Below, piece by piece: positions 1-7,146 of a stretch of DNA of 64,000 bases. A program made the position numbers and the translations under genes. The stretch lies in contig JAAYQF010000093.1 of NCBI GenBank assembly GCA_012519425.1, forward strand, positions 1 through 64,000, read 5' to 3'. Origin of the DNA: Bacteroidales bacterium (GTDB lineage: Bacteria > Bacteroidota > Bacteroidia > Bacteroidales > Paludibacteraceae). The first letter of the stretch is position 1, and every line of letters starts with the position of its first letter. The notes beneath the pieces were generated by a model. It saw only the letters and a program-made list of their open reading frames with translations, was not told the origin of the DNA and did no database searches.

Positions 1-398
1 GGGGCTGTTTGGTTTTGACAGCAGGTAGAAGGGGTAAGTAAGCATGTCGAGCGGGGTGAAAACGGCTCGTAAATAACGGTTCACACACACAATAACTGGC
101 GAATATAACTACGCTTTCGCTGCCTGATCGAAGTATAGTAGATTAACGGCTTAATCCCGATACAAGGTATTGGGACGAAACATCCTCCAAAGGCCGTCGC
201 TCCGAGGCCGATGATCAGAGGGTGCAGCTAAATCGGGGATAGTGTTGATCAGCCTCGTGATCAGCATGAAATCAAAGAGGATAAGGCAGTAGTTGGTAGC
301 TTCGGTCTTGCCACTGCACGAAAACCCAAACGAAGATAAACATGTAGAAAGCTTATTCGTTCCTTGTTTGGACGAGGGTTCGACTCCCTCCAGCTCCA
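1..398 (+). ncRNA. ssrA: tmRNA (transfer-messenger RNA)
   Basis: This RNA rescues stalled ribosomes and tags the unfinished protein for proteolysis. The 5' end GGGGCTG (1-7) pairs over seven bases, with one G-U, with CAGCTCC (391-397), which forms the tRNA-like acceptor stem. A T-arm with GGTTCGACTCC lies just before it (378-388). Base 398 (A) is the discriminator, and CCA is not encoded (ACGA follows). An internal tag frame at 98-127 ends in Tyr-Ala-Phe-Ala-Ala-stop. The gene appears to start exactly at the window edge. A rho-independent terminator follows at 437-479. Confidence 0.95.
98..127 (+). other. tmRNA proteolysis tag reading frame
   Basis: GGC GAA TAT AAC TAC GCT TTC GCT GCC TGA encodes G-E-Y-N-Y-A-F-A-A-stop. 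The resume codon is inferred to be GGC because Bacteroidota tags, as I recall them, begin G-E and read GETNYALAA or GENNYALAA. The C-terminal Ala-Ala is the ClpXP degron. Tyr at position 3 and Phe at position 7 differ from the forms I know. Confidence 0.85.
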
Positions 399-413
399 CG
401 AAAATACGCTGAT

Positions 414-505
414 TTTAAGCTAGTTTAAGGAATTACGCACGTTTTCACGCACAAAAAGCCGTGATTACGTGCTTTTTTTATGGTTGTATTCTAATTGAAA
501 GTGTC
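414..505 (+). repeat. Island-flanking direct repeat, copy A
   Basis: About 92 bases that recur at 5674-5765 in the same orientation with only scattered differences. The shared core begins ATTACGCACGTTTTCACG and includes the whole terminator hairpin, and similarity continues past it to AATTGAAAGTGTC. The two copies bound the accessory genes at 804-4886. They may be att-like junctions of a mobile element placed beside tmRNA, or the result of a segmental duplication. The tmRNA 3' end itself is not repeated in copy B. Confidence 0.75.
437..479 (+). terminator. Rho-independent terminator of tmRNA
   Basis: Outer stem GCACG (437-441) / CGTGC (468-472) with inner stem CACG (446-449) / CGTG (460-463), followed by seven T residues. 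It sits 38 bases after the tmRNA 3' end. A near-identical copy occurs at about 5697-5739. Confidence 0.8.
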
Positions 506-510
506 CGAGG

Positions 511-560
511 CGGTGTCTCATATTGCCCAACTGCTGCGTTACTTTCGAGGCAGCTCCCTC
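511..560. repeat. Degenerate dispersed repeat (GGTGTCTCATA type)
   Basis: CGGTGTCTCATATTGCCC, then AACTGCTGC and a GAGGCAG block. A clear relative lies at 62635-62700 and a shorter one at 7029-7072. No coding potential. The rest of 506-803 holds this element, the 118-bp repeat at 590-707, and AT-rich sequence before the nuclease gene. Confidence 0.55.
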
Positions 561-589
561 AAAAAATCATCCACCTTTTTTGAATAGAA

Positions 590-707
590 TTTGTTTTTGT
601 GGGATTAAAAGAATAATGATATTTTTGTTGAATGTAAAACATTTGTAAAAGCCTGCTGATTGGGGTGTGTTTTATGAATGTCAATGGGGTAAATGACGCG
701 TTAGCCG
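590..707 (+). repeat. Cassette-like 118-bp repeat, copy 1
   Basis: Matches 2111-2228 over about 118 bases at roughly 80-85% by eye. Shared blocks include AAAAGAATAATGATATTTTT, AAAACATTTGTAAA and TGATTGGGGTGTGTTTTATG. Both copies end in GTTAG(C/T)(C/G)GGC. Each copy stands about 45-100 bases before an accessory gene start (804 and 2272). Confidence 0.8.
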
Positions 708-803
708 GCGCCTGAGGAAATAATACTCACTAATCTTGAGTGATTTAGTGAAAGAGGCGTAATAATAAAATACTAATTTTATACTAAAAATAAACATAAA
801 AGA

Positions 804-1928
804 ATGAATAAGTTAGATAATGTAGAAACAACTGAATTTCAACAAATACAAGGAATAATCTCTTTACACCGTTCGAAAGCACTGCAAACAGTGAATAGCG
901 AAAATTTGCTAACGGCTTGGGAAGTTGGAGCGTTTGTTTCAACTCGACTAAAAAATTCTACGTGGGGAAGCAAAACAGTTAAGCAACTTTCGGAATATTT
1001 GAGAATGCAAGACCCTACTTTACGAGGATATAGCAGTCGAAATATCTACAATATGGTTGCTTTTTACGAAGCATACTCATCTTCTCAATTTATTGAATAT
1101 CAGAAAAGTTTAAAACTGAATGAATTTGTACAACTCAAAACAACGCAAATTGATAATAAGGTAATTGTCCCAACATCGACAGAGCTAATTGTGCAGACAG
1201 CGTCTGCACAATTTCCTAACTTTCTGGAATTAACCACTTTATCTAATCATTTTCAAATTATAAATGCTTGTAAAACAACAGAAGAACGTATATTTTACGT
1301 GCTTTATGCATATAAAGAGAGTTTAAATGCGAGAGAATTACAACGATGTCTTAAAAACAACACTTTCGCTTCGCTTATGGGCGATAAACACAATTTGTCC
1401 AAAGGATTGAAGAATATTTATCCGGGAATTGCTCCAATGCTCAAAGACACCATATTTGTCGATTTTTTAGGATTACCGCAAAAACACTCGGAAAAACGTT
1501 TACAAAACAGCATTTTGGAAAATCTGAAAGATTTTATCCTTGAACTTGGAAAAGATTTTCTGTTTTACGACAAGGAATATCCACTACAAGTCGGCAATTC
1601 TACATTCAAAATCGATTTGTTGTTTTTTCATAGAGGGTTACAATGTTTGGTCGCTATTGAATTGAAAACGGGAAAGTTCAAACCCGAATATATGGGACAA
1701 CTCGAATTTTATCTCGAAGCGTTAGACCGTGATGTCCGTCGCAGCAACGAAAATCCAAGTATCGGAATTTTACTCTGTCAAGAGGTTGACCGCAGTGTTG
1801 TTGAATATGCAATGAGCCGAAGTTTAAGTCCTACCATGATTGCCAAATACAAACGACAACTTATACCTAAGGAAGTATTGCAACGTTCATTGGAAGAATT
1901 TACGCAATTTTTGAATCCCCAAAAATAA
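804..1928 (+). CDS. DUF1016 / YhcG-like PD-(D/E)XK nuclease family protein
   Basis: Predicted protein of 374 residues. The N-terminal two-thirds matches the DUF1016 N-domain style (ENLLTAWEVGAFVSTRLK, near residues 33-51). The C-terminal third is a nuclease-like fold with the PD-(D/E)XK signature Asp271 ... Glu286-Leu-Lys288 in a KIDLLFF ... VAIELKTGKF context. Members of this family occur beside restriction-modification, defence and mobile-element genes. A role in DNA cleavage or Holliday-junction processing has been proposed but I cannot show it here. The gene stands alone, with 343 non-coding bases after it, inside the repeat-bounded island. The start was chosen at ATG 804, after an AT-rich leader with no clear Shine-Dalgarno site, as is usual in this phylum. 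Confidence 0.85.
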   Translation: MNKLDNVETTEFQQIQGIISLHRSKALQTVNSENLLTAWEVGAFVSTRLKNSTWGSKTVKQLSEYLRMQDPTLRGYSSRNIYNMVAFYEAYSSSQFIEYQKSLKLNEFVQLKTTQIDNKVIVPTSTELIVQTASAQFPNFLELTTLSNHFQIINACKTTEERIFYVLYAYKESLNARELQRCLKNNTFASLMGDKHNLSKGLKNIYPGIAPMLKDTIFVDFLGLPQKHSEKRLQNSILENLKDFILELGKDFLFYDKEYPLQVGNSTFKIDLLFFHRGLQCLVAIELKTGKFKPEYMGQLEFYLEALDRDVRRSNENPSIGILLCQEVDRSVVEYAMSRSLSPTMIAKYKRQLIPKEVLQRSLEEFTQFLNPQK

Positions 1929-2110
1929 AATATGAAGGAAAAATATTGGGGCTGTCTCAAAAGTAAATATTTAACTAGAACCCACAAGGTGTCTTAGAAG
2001 TGTCCAAATGAATTTAACTATATCCAACCAATAAAATTACTTCCAATTTCTATCTTTTAATCCGTAATAAAAATTAAACCCATCTTTATATGTGCACCTT
2101 TGCGAAGATT
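1929..2110. other. Non-coding spacer between nuclease and second cassette repeat
   Basis: No ORF worth calling. It holds a fragment GGGGCTGTCTCAAAAGT near 1949, related to other GAGRCNGYCTC fragments in the window, and AT-rich sequence up to the second 118-bp repeat at 2111. Confidence 0.5.
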
Positions 2111-2228
2111 ATTTTTGTTGTTGGATCAAAAGAATAATGATATTTTTGTTGAACGTAAAACATTTGTAAACACCTATTGATTGGGGTGTGTTTTATGAAA
2201 GTTAATGGGGTAAACAACCTGTTAGTGG
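2111..2228 (+). repeat. Cassette-like 118-bp repeat, copy 2
   Basis: Second copy of the element at 590-707. It ends with GTTAGTGGC at 2221-2229, about 45 bases before the ankyrin gene start. That end is also the left arm of an inverted pair whose other arm overlaps the stop codon of the gene (3432-3446). Confidence 0.8.
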
Positions 2229-2235
2229 CAACCGC
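2221..2235 (+). repeat. Inverted flank of ankyrin gene, left arm
   Basis: GTTAGTGGCAACCGC. Its reverse complement matches GCGGCAGCCACTAAC at 3432-3446 at 13 of 15 positions, so the ankyrin gene sits exactly between the two arms. Confidence 0.7.
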
Positions 2236-2271
2236 TTCTATACACTGAAATCATATACAATTGACAAAAAA

Positions 2272-3432
2272 ATGAAAACATTTGTTGAACAATATACTTG
2301 GGACGAATTTCAGCTAATCGAAGATATTAGGAGAGTTTTACGTATTACACGCATCGACCGCTTTGCAGGAAATTATCAACCTTATCAAATCCGAGCAAAT
2401 GAATCTTTATCTCAACTTAGTTTCTTTTCAAATTTGACTAAACAAGATGTTTCAATTGACCTTTATCTTCGTAACTTAAAATTAGATTTTGCAATTCAAG
2501 TTTGGGAAATCGCGCAAGACTTGACGAAGAAAAGATATTTTGACTACTTAGAACATAATTGGCTTAGAACAAAAGCCCCATTTAAAGAACTTTCATTCAC
2601 AAGCAAAAATAGACAAAAAGCCGAAAAATATTTTTATAAAATGCTTGTTGAAACTTGTAATGATGACAAAATTGTTTCGTCAGAAAGAGCGACATTCATA
2701 AGACACGAACATGTTGGTTACGACACAGACGATCTGAGACTTGAAGTAATTTTGAATGAAAACAAAATCACAAATGAGATTAGAGACAAGGTTTATAAGC
2801 AATACACAACAGACGAAAAAAATTATTCTTTTGACTTAAAAAATCAAAGATTTTCGTTTGAAGATATCAAAGATTTTTTTGTTTACTGCGATAATCATTT
2901 ATTGAGTTTATTAAACGCAGAAGATGGACAAAAAGAAATTACAGAACAAGAAAAATTTCTTTTTTCGTCTGCTGACATTTCCGACTTAGACGGAATTCTG
3001 AGTGCTATTAAACAAGGTGCAAACATTAACGCCATTGACACAAACGGAGAGACGGCATTTACAAAAGTCTTTGAAAATTTTAATTACGAATTATACAATG
3101 AAGAACGAAAATTTGACGATAAAACACTTATTGAGCGGACAATTTTAATTGCCTCTAAAATGCTTGAACTTGGTGCAGACATTGACTTGTTTGGCTATGA
3201 CGGCATAAATGCATTACAGCAAGTTGCTTACTCACATAACCCAATTCTAATGAAATTTTTGCTTGATAATGGAGCAAATCCTAATATCAACTATTTTCCG
3301 GAAGACGGACAAGAACACATCAAATCAACGGTTTTAGACACTATTTTAAGCGACTACTATGTATATGATGACGAAGAAAATCTAAACCAATGTGAAACGC
3401 TTTTGAAAAATGCAGGAGCAAAACGAAAATAG
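2272..3432 (+). CDS. Ankyrin-repeat protein of unknown function
   Basis: Predicted protein of 386 residues with no signal peptide or membrane segment. I do not recognise the N-terminal ~240 residues, which are charged and rich in Lys, Asp and Phe. The C-terminal part has at least two ankyrin-type repeats: residues about 240-275 (GILSAIKQGANINAIDTNGE) and about 295-345 (MLELGADIDLFGYDGINALQ, then LLDNGANPNI). Ankyrin repeats mediate protein-protein contact, so a binding role is likely but the partner is unknown. The gene is a single unit in the island, preceded by the 118-bp repeat, and its stop codon overlaps the right inverted arm. Codon use is AT-rich like the other island genes. Confidence 0.8.
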   Translation: MKTFVEQYTWDEFQLIEDIRRVLRITRIDRFAGNYQPYQIRANESLSQLSFFSNLTKQDVSIDLYLRNLKLDFAIQVWEIAQDLTKKRYFDYLEHNWLRTKAPFKELSFTSKNRQKAEKYFYKMLVETCNDDKIVSSERATFIRHEHVGYDTDDLRLEVILNENKITNEIRDKVYKQYTTDEKNYSFDLKNQRFSFEDIKDFFVYCDNHLLSLLNAEDGQKEITEQEKFLFSSADISDLDGILSAIKQGANINAIDTNGETAFTKVFENFNYELYNEERKFDDKTLIERTILIASKMLELGADIDLFGYDGINALQQVAYSHNPILMKFLLDNGANPNINYFPEDGQEHIKSTVLDTILSDYYVYDDEENLNQCETLLKNAGAKRK

Positions 3433-3446
3433 CGGCAGCCACTAAC
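3432..3446 (-). repeat. Inverted flank of ankyrin gene, right arm
   Basis: GCGGCAGCCACTAAC begins at the last base of the ankyrin stop codon. It pairs with the arm at 2221-2235 with two mismatches. After it, 3447-3634 carries no gene that I can support. Confidence 0.7.
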
Positions 3447-3634
3447 AATAAGCGTTACAAAACATTGGGTTTAAGTGGTTAAATGAACATTCTTCCTTGC
3501 ATCAACTTTTATGGCGTATTGACAGTTTTGTGCTCCGAAATCTGCCACTACACACACTCAAACCACTATCAGTATTGTACTTCAATCGCTAAACTGTCCA
3601 TATCTCAAAACCAAAATTCCTAAAACTTCGAGAA

Positions 3635-3667
3635 TTTGAAAAGTTTTAGGAATTTTGTTTATCTTTG
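3635..3667 (+). promoter_or_regulatory. Bacteroidota-type promoter of the AAA ATPase gene
   Basis: TTTG at 3635-3638, 21 bases, then TATCTTTG at 3660-3667, which is a full match to -33 TTTG / -7 TAnnTTTG. The expected transcription start is near 3671, at or next to the ATG at 3672, so the message would be leaderless or nearly so. This argues against the upstream TTG at 3636 as the start. Confidence 0.7.
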
Positions 3668-3671
3668 CCGA

Positions 3672-4886
3672 ATGAAAATAATAGAACGTAAAAAATATTT
3701 AGAAACACTTAGTGTTCTTAAAGACAAGAATTTAATTAAAGTTGCCACAGGTGTTAGGCGATGTGGAAAATCAACTTTAATGACTCAATTTCAAGACTTG
3801 TTGCGTAAAGACAACGACAAGACTCCCATTTTGTCAATTAATTTAGATATGCCTGATTATAGGTTTTTAGCAGAGAAAAATTGGAAAGAAATCTATGATT
3901 ACATCGTTAAGAATCTAAAAAAAAACACGACCAATTACGTGTTTATAGACGAAGTGCAAAATGTCCCCGAATTTGAGAAACTTTTAGAAGGTTTGTACGT
4001 TCACCCGGATATAGATTTGTACGTTACAGGTTCAAACGCATTTTTACTATCGAGCGAATTGGCTACTTTGCTGACAGGTAGAGCTTATGAAATTAATGTA
4101 TTACCGTTTTCTTTTGCCGAATATTTAGAGTTTACAGGCAAAACCAATAACCCTGACCGGGCTTTTGCGGAATATATGCAAACAGGAGGTTTTCCCGAAG
4201 CTGTAAAACTCTCAGCCGAAGGAAATAGTTTTGCGAATGAATATCTGCAAATGGTTTTCAAAAACATATACAACAATGATATTTCAAAACGCTATACTAT
4301 CTACGCTCAAGAATCTTACCGAGAGGTTGTTAATTTCCTAATAGACTCCATTGGGTCAACTGTTTCGGTAGGGAATATTGCCAAAGTTTTAACAGCCAAC
4401 AAAAAGAAAATAGACAACAAAACAGTATCGAAGTACATCGATACATTGGTTGAAGCCTACTTGTTTTATAAAGTAAATCGCTACGACATCAAAGGGAAGC
4501 AGCATTTGGCAACGCAGGAAAAATATTATTTGGTTGACTTAGGTTTTCGCAATGCATTACTTGGAAAAGAATTAGCAAGTGATGCAGGACATTTGCTTGA
4601 AAATATAGTTTATCTTGAACTAAGGCGAAGAAACAACCAAGTATGGATAGGTAAAACAAATAATTTAGAAGTTGATTTTGTTGTCCGCAACAACGAAGGT
4701 TATACGCAGTACATACAAGTTGCACAAACGGCGCAAAGTGCAACAACATTGGAACGCGAATTAGCACCATTTTACAGTATTTCCGACCATCATGAAAAAA
4801 TATTGTTAACAATGGACTACGACACAGGAACATACGACGGAATAAAAAAAATAAACGCATTAGATTGGCTTACAAAGACGGAATAA
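3672..4886 (+). CDS. AAA_14 / DUF4143 family ATPase
   Basis: Protein of 404 residues from ATG 3672. An in-frame TTG at 3636 would add 12 residues but lies inside the promoter. Walker A is G27-VRRC-GKST (27-35) and Walker B is FIDE with Asp93-Glu94. The middle part (FAEYLEFTG, TGGFPEAV) and the C-terminal DUF4143 segment (LENIVYLELRRR ... LEVDFVVR) are typical of this common bacterial and archaeal family. The C-terminal part resembles a PD-(D/E)XK-like fold. The function is poorly known. Links to DNA or to toxin-antitoxin-like roles have been suggested, but nothing here proves one. It is a single-gene unit in the island with its own strong promoter. No genes clearly follow it before the degraded region. 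Confidence 0.85.
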   Translation: MKIIERKKYLETLSVLKDKNLIKVATGVRRCGKSTLMTQFQDLLRKDNDKTPILSINLDMPDYRFLAEKNWKEIYDYIVKNLKKNTTNYVFIDEVQNVPEFEKLLEGLYVHPDIDLYVTGSNAFLLSSELATLLTGRAYEINVLPFSFAEYLEFTGKTNNPDRAFAEYMQTGGFPEAVKLSAEGNSFANEYLQMVFKNIYNNDISKRYTIYAQESYREVVNFLIDSIGSTVSVGNIAKVLTANKKKIDNKTVSKYIDTLVEAYLFYKVNRYDIKGKQHLATQEKYYLVDLGFRNALLGKELASDAGHLLENIVYLELRRRNNQVWIGKTNNLEVDFVVRNNEGYTQYIQVAQTAQSATTLERELAPFYSISDHHEKILLTMDYDTGTYDGIKKINALDWLTKTE

Positions 4887-4988
4887 TTAAGAGGGAAAGA
4901 CTAGCGATTTATTTAAAACTCAATAAAGACACAACTATTAATGTGTAGTAAACCATGAGTACAATAATAATACACCTACTATGTTTTT

Positions 4989-5287
4989 AATGCTCTTCGA
5001 ATCAAAGAACGTCAGGAAAATAATCTTCTTCTCGATAGCCGACAAAATTCTGGAACAGAGCAGCTTTTTAGCTTATTGAAAGCAATCAACAACCCAGAAA
5101 TCAATGATATATAATTGTCAACAGTATTGATAAATCCGGTTTAGACCCATTTTAAGAAGAAGCATCAAAATGGGCAAGAGCAAAAAAGCAAGTTTCAACA
5201 GATCAGATTCAACGAAAGTTTGCAGTAGATCATATCCGTGCAGGTAGAATTTTAGAACAACTAAAGGCGTATGTAGTAGTGAAATAA
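4989..5287 (+). pseudogene. Degraded FtsK-gamma-like gene fragment
   Basis: Two reading frames hold fragments of one protein. Frame 1 (4989-5114) reads ALRIKERQENNLLLDSRQ, then SGTEQLFSLLKAINNPEI and a stop. Two frames over, 5129-5287 reads DKSGLDPF, an in-frame stop, then EEASKWARAKKQVSTDQ, RKFAVDHIRAGRILEQLK and a stop. The second part has the winged-helix layout of the FtsK gamma domain (QRKF...RAGRI..QLE in normal translocases), including the usual DP-x-x-EEA lead-in. The upstream end is missing. A frameshift plus a nonsense codon make this a remnant, probably from a mobile or plasmid-type element. The surrounding 4887-5855 has no intact gene. Confidence 0.65.
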
Positions 5288-5318
5288 TGAGTTATTAATA
5301 ACTTTAAATTTAGAAAAG

Positions 5319-5408
5319 ATGGCAACAAAAATTTTCAAGATGCGTGACAAATACGGTAATAAAGAGCAGTATCCTTTTTTAGAAATCGAAAATGGAAATG
5401 CCCGATAG
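5319..5408 (+). pseudogene. Short ORF, 29 residues, likely truncated remnant
   Basis: ATG at 5319 follows an AT-rich leader and the protein starts MATKIFKMRDKYGNKEQYPF, ending nine residues later. It lies 31 bases after the FtsK-like remnant in the same direction. The sequence looks like the start of a longer protein cut short. I do not recognise the family. Confidence 0.35.
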
Positions 5409-5590
5409 AGTTTACCCAGTTCACTCAAATAAAAGCTTTCACGATAGCTTGCATAAATGTCAAATTCTGTAAAACCTAATGTGGGTTGTAATTGGGAAAT
5501 TTTTTGTACTTTTGCCATGTCTTTTCTGGTTAATTACCCCCGTTTTGAGCCATCAACTGCAAATAGGGGGGAATATCCAAAGATACAAAA

Positions 5591-5623
5591 AAGCCAACTA
5601 TCTCACAATGATTTAGTTGGCTT
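5591..5623. terminator. Hairpin in degraded region
   Basis: A perfect 10-base stem AAGCCAACTA (5591-5600) / TAGTTGGCTT (5614-5623) is followed by AATTTTA. It looks like a terminator left by a lost gene. Confidence 0.5.
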
Positions 5624-5629
5624 AATTTT

Positions 5630-5671
5630 AGTTAATTAATGAATATCCCTAGTTAATTAATGAATATCCCT
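5630..5671 (+). repeat. 21-bp tandem duplication
   Basis: AGTTAATTAATGAATATCCCT at 5630-5650 is repeated exactly at 5651-5671, directly before direct-repeat copy B. It could be a junction scar. Confidence 0.85.
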
Positions 5672-5673
5672 AA

Positions 5674-5765
5674 ATTTAAGCGAGTTGAAGGATTACGCAC
5701 GTTTTCACGCACAAAAAGCTGTGATTACGTGTTTTTTTTATGATTGTGTTTTAATTGAAAGTGTC
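5674..5765 (+). repeat. Island-flanking direct repeat, copy B
   Basis: Second copy of 414-505, including the terminator hairpin and its T-run at about 5697-5739. It closes the island and lies about 90 bases before the convergent metallophosphoesterase stop codon. Confidence 0.75.
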
Positions 5766-5855
5766 TTAAAATGAGTTTCCAAACAAAATTCCAATCTAAT
5801 ATTTAAACTAACATTCTTTATTTCAAAAGAATGCTGTATAAAAATCACTCAAAAT

Positions 5856-6983
5856 TTAATATCCAAATTCAATCACCACCAATTCGCTTTGGGTTCCAAT
5901 GCGATACTGTGGTCCCCAAATACCCAAGCCGGAAGTCACGTAAATATGGGTGTTGTTCTTTTTTAGGTATCCATAGCCTTTTTCATACATCTTTTTTATA
6001 ACCCAATTGATGGGGAAAAATTGACCGTTATGGGTATGACCGGAAAGCTGCAAATCTATTTGACAATTTGTTGCTTCTTCTAAGTTAAAGGGTTGGTGAT
6101 CCAACAAAATAACGGGCTTTGCCCTGTCTAAGGTTCCCATCAAATCGGCCAAAGATGCCCGGTTGTGATTGATCCTGTCATCACGCCCTATTACATAAAA
6201 GTCTTCCCGGATCAAGACGTTTTCATCTTTCAACAAATGAATAGCTGATATTTCAAAAAACTGCCGAACCTGTTCTACACCCTCTCCAAAATATTCATGA
6301 TTACCTAAAACAGCATACACACCATCTTTAGACTGTATCATTTTCAAATCTTCTTGCATACTTTGTTGAAGCAAAGACTTAACGGTTCTATCTACCATAT
6401 CACCAACAATAAGCACCAAGTCCGGTTCCTGTTCATTGATAAGCTTCACGTATTTTTGGGCATATTTTTTTCCATTAGAAAAACCCAAATGCAAATCACT
6501 GACGGCAACTATTTTTACACTTTTCTGTTGTTTGGGTTTATTAGCCTCTATTTTTAACTGAGCAATTTTGGGATGGTTAAAACGGTAATTCCCTATCCCC
6601 ATGGCGATGACAATGCCCGTTGTGATGACACCAAAAGCAACTGCTTTAAAGAGCGGAACATGCGGAATAAAATGCATCATCTTATTCGTCAACAACACAA
6701 TATCAACCAATAAGAAGGCAAAAAACAAATACACTATGAAAATAAAATAACTGTATCCCAAAAAGCTCAACAGTTGAGCTAAGGATAATGGGAGCGACTC
6801 TCCCATTAAGAAGTTAAGCAATAAGGTCAAAAACAATACGCCTGCAAGAGCAGCAAAAATATATTTATAATTACCAAAAATTGCCAAAAATTGGACACCA
6901 CGCCAAGTAGTGTAACCAACCAGTAAAAGAAGTACCGAGATTACAGTGACGAAGAACAAAAAACGCATAAGAAGTATTTTCAA
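5856..6983 (-). CDS. Membrane-anchored calcineurin-like metallophosphoesterase
   Basis: Protein of 375 residues. Residues 1-135 hold about four hydrophobic segments (near 5-25, 42-60, 72-98 and 113-132). The rest is a cytoplasm- or envelope-facing phosphoesterase domain. All metal-binding blocks are present: D163-x-H165 (SDLHLG), GDMVDR 194-199, GNHE 227-230 and GHTHNG 315-320. This matches the YkoQ/YaeI-like group, some of which act on lipid or nucleotide phosphates; the substrate cannot be told from sequence. The gene is monocistronic, with the degraded island downstream and 163 bases separating it from hydA upstream. Confidence 0.9.
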   Translation of the reverse strand: MKILLMRFLFFVTVISVLLLLVGYTTWRGVQFLAIFGNYKYIFAALAGVLFLTLLLNFLMGESLPLSLAQLLSFLGYSYFIFIVYLFFAFLLVDIVLLTNKMMHFIPHVPLFKAVAFGVITTGIVIAMGIGNYRFNHPKIAQLKIEANKPKQQKSVKIVAVSDLHLGFSNGKKYAQKYVKLINEQEPDLVLIVGDMVDRTVKSLLQQSMQEDLKMIQSKDGVYAVLGNHEYFGEGVEQVRQFFEISAIHLLKDENVLIREDFYVIGRDDRINHNRASLADLMGTLDRAKPVILLDHQPFNLEEATNCQIDLQLSGHTHNGQFFPINWVIKKMYEKGYGYLKKNNTHIYVTSGLGIWGPQYRIGTQSELVVIEFGY

Positions 6984-7028
6984 GATTTGTATGACACAAG
7001 GAGCTTCAACCAGGTGAAATATTTCAAC

Positions 7029-7072
7029 GGTGTCTCATCAGTGCCTTGCAATTTGGACACTTTCGAGACACC
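7029..7072. repeat. Inverted repeat, dispersed GGTGTCTC type
   Basis: GGTGTCTC (7029-7036) pairs perfectly with GAGACACC (7065-7072). It lies about 75 bases after the hydA stop codon and resembles the repeats at 511-560 and 62635-62700. It may act as a weak terminator. TTTTGAGACAG at about 7097 is a further fragment. Confidence 0.5.
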
Positions 7073-7146
7073 TCGCTATTTCTTAGTTGATTATTGGTTT
7101 TGAGACAGTTCCTTAAGTTGGCAGTAAAATTATAACATTGTAAAAA

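Noticed and set aside
151..399. 82-codon minus-strand reading frame
   Set aside because: It lies wholly inside the tmRNA gene, whose stem, tag and T-arm explain the sequence.
590..2228. Standard integron attC sites
   Set aside because: The ends GTTAGCC and GTTAGTG do not fit GTTRRRY and no integrase gene is present, so only a cassette-like arrangement is claimed.
3636..3671. TTG start extending the AAA ATPase by 12 residues
   Set aside because: The codon falls inside the promoter (-33 TTTG), and the family normally starts near the ATG at 3672.
5457..5639. 60-codon plus-strand frame in the degraded region
   Set aside because: It runs through a promoter-like TACTTTTG, a hairpin and the start of the tandem repeat, and no family is recognisable.
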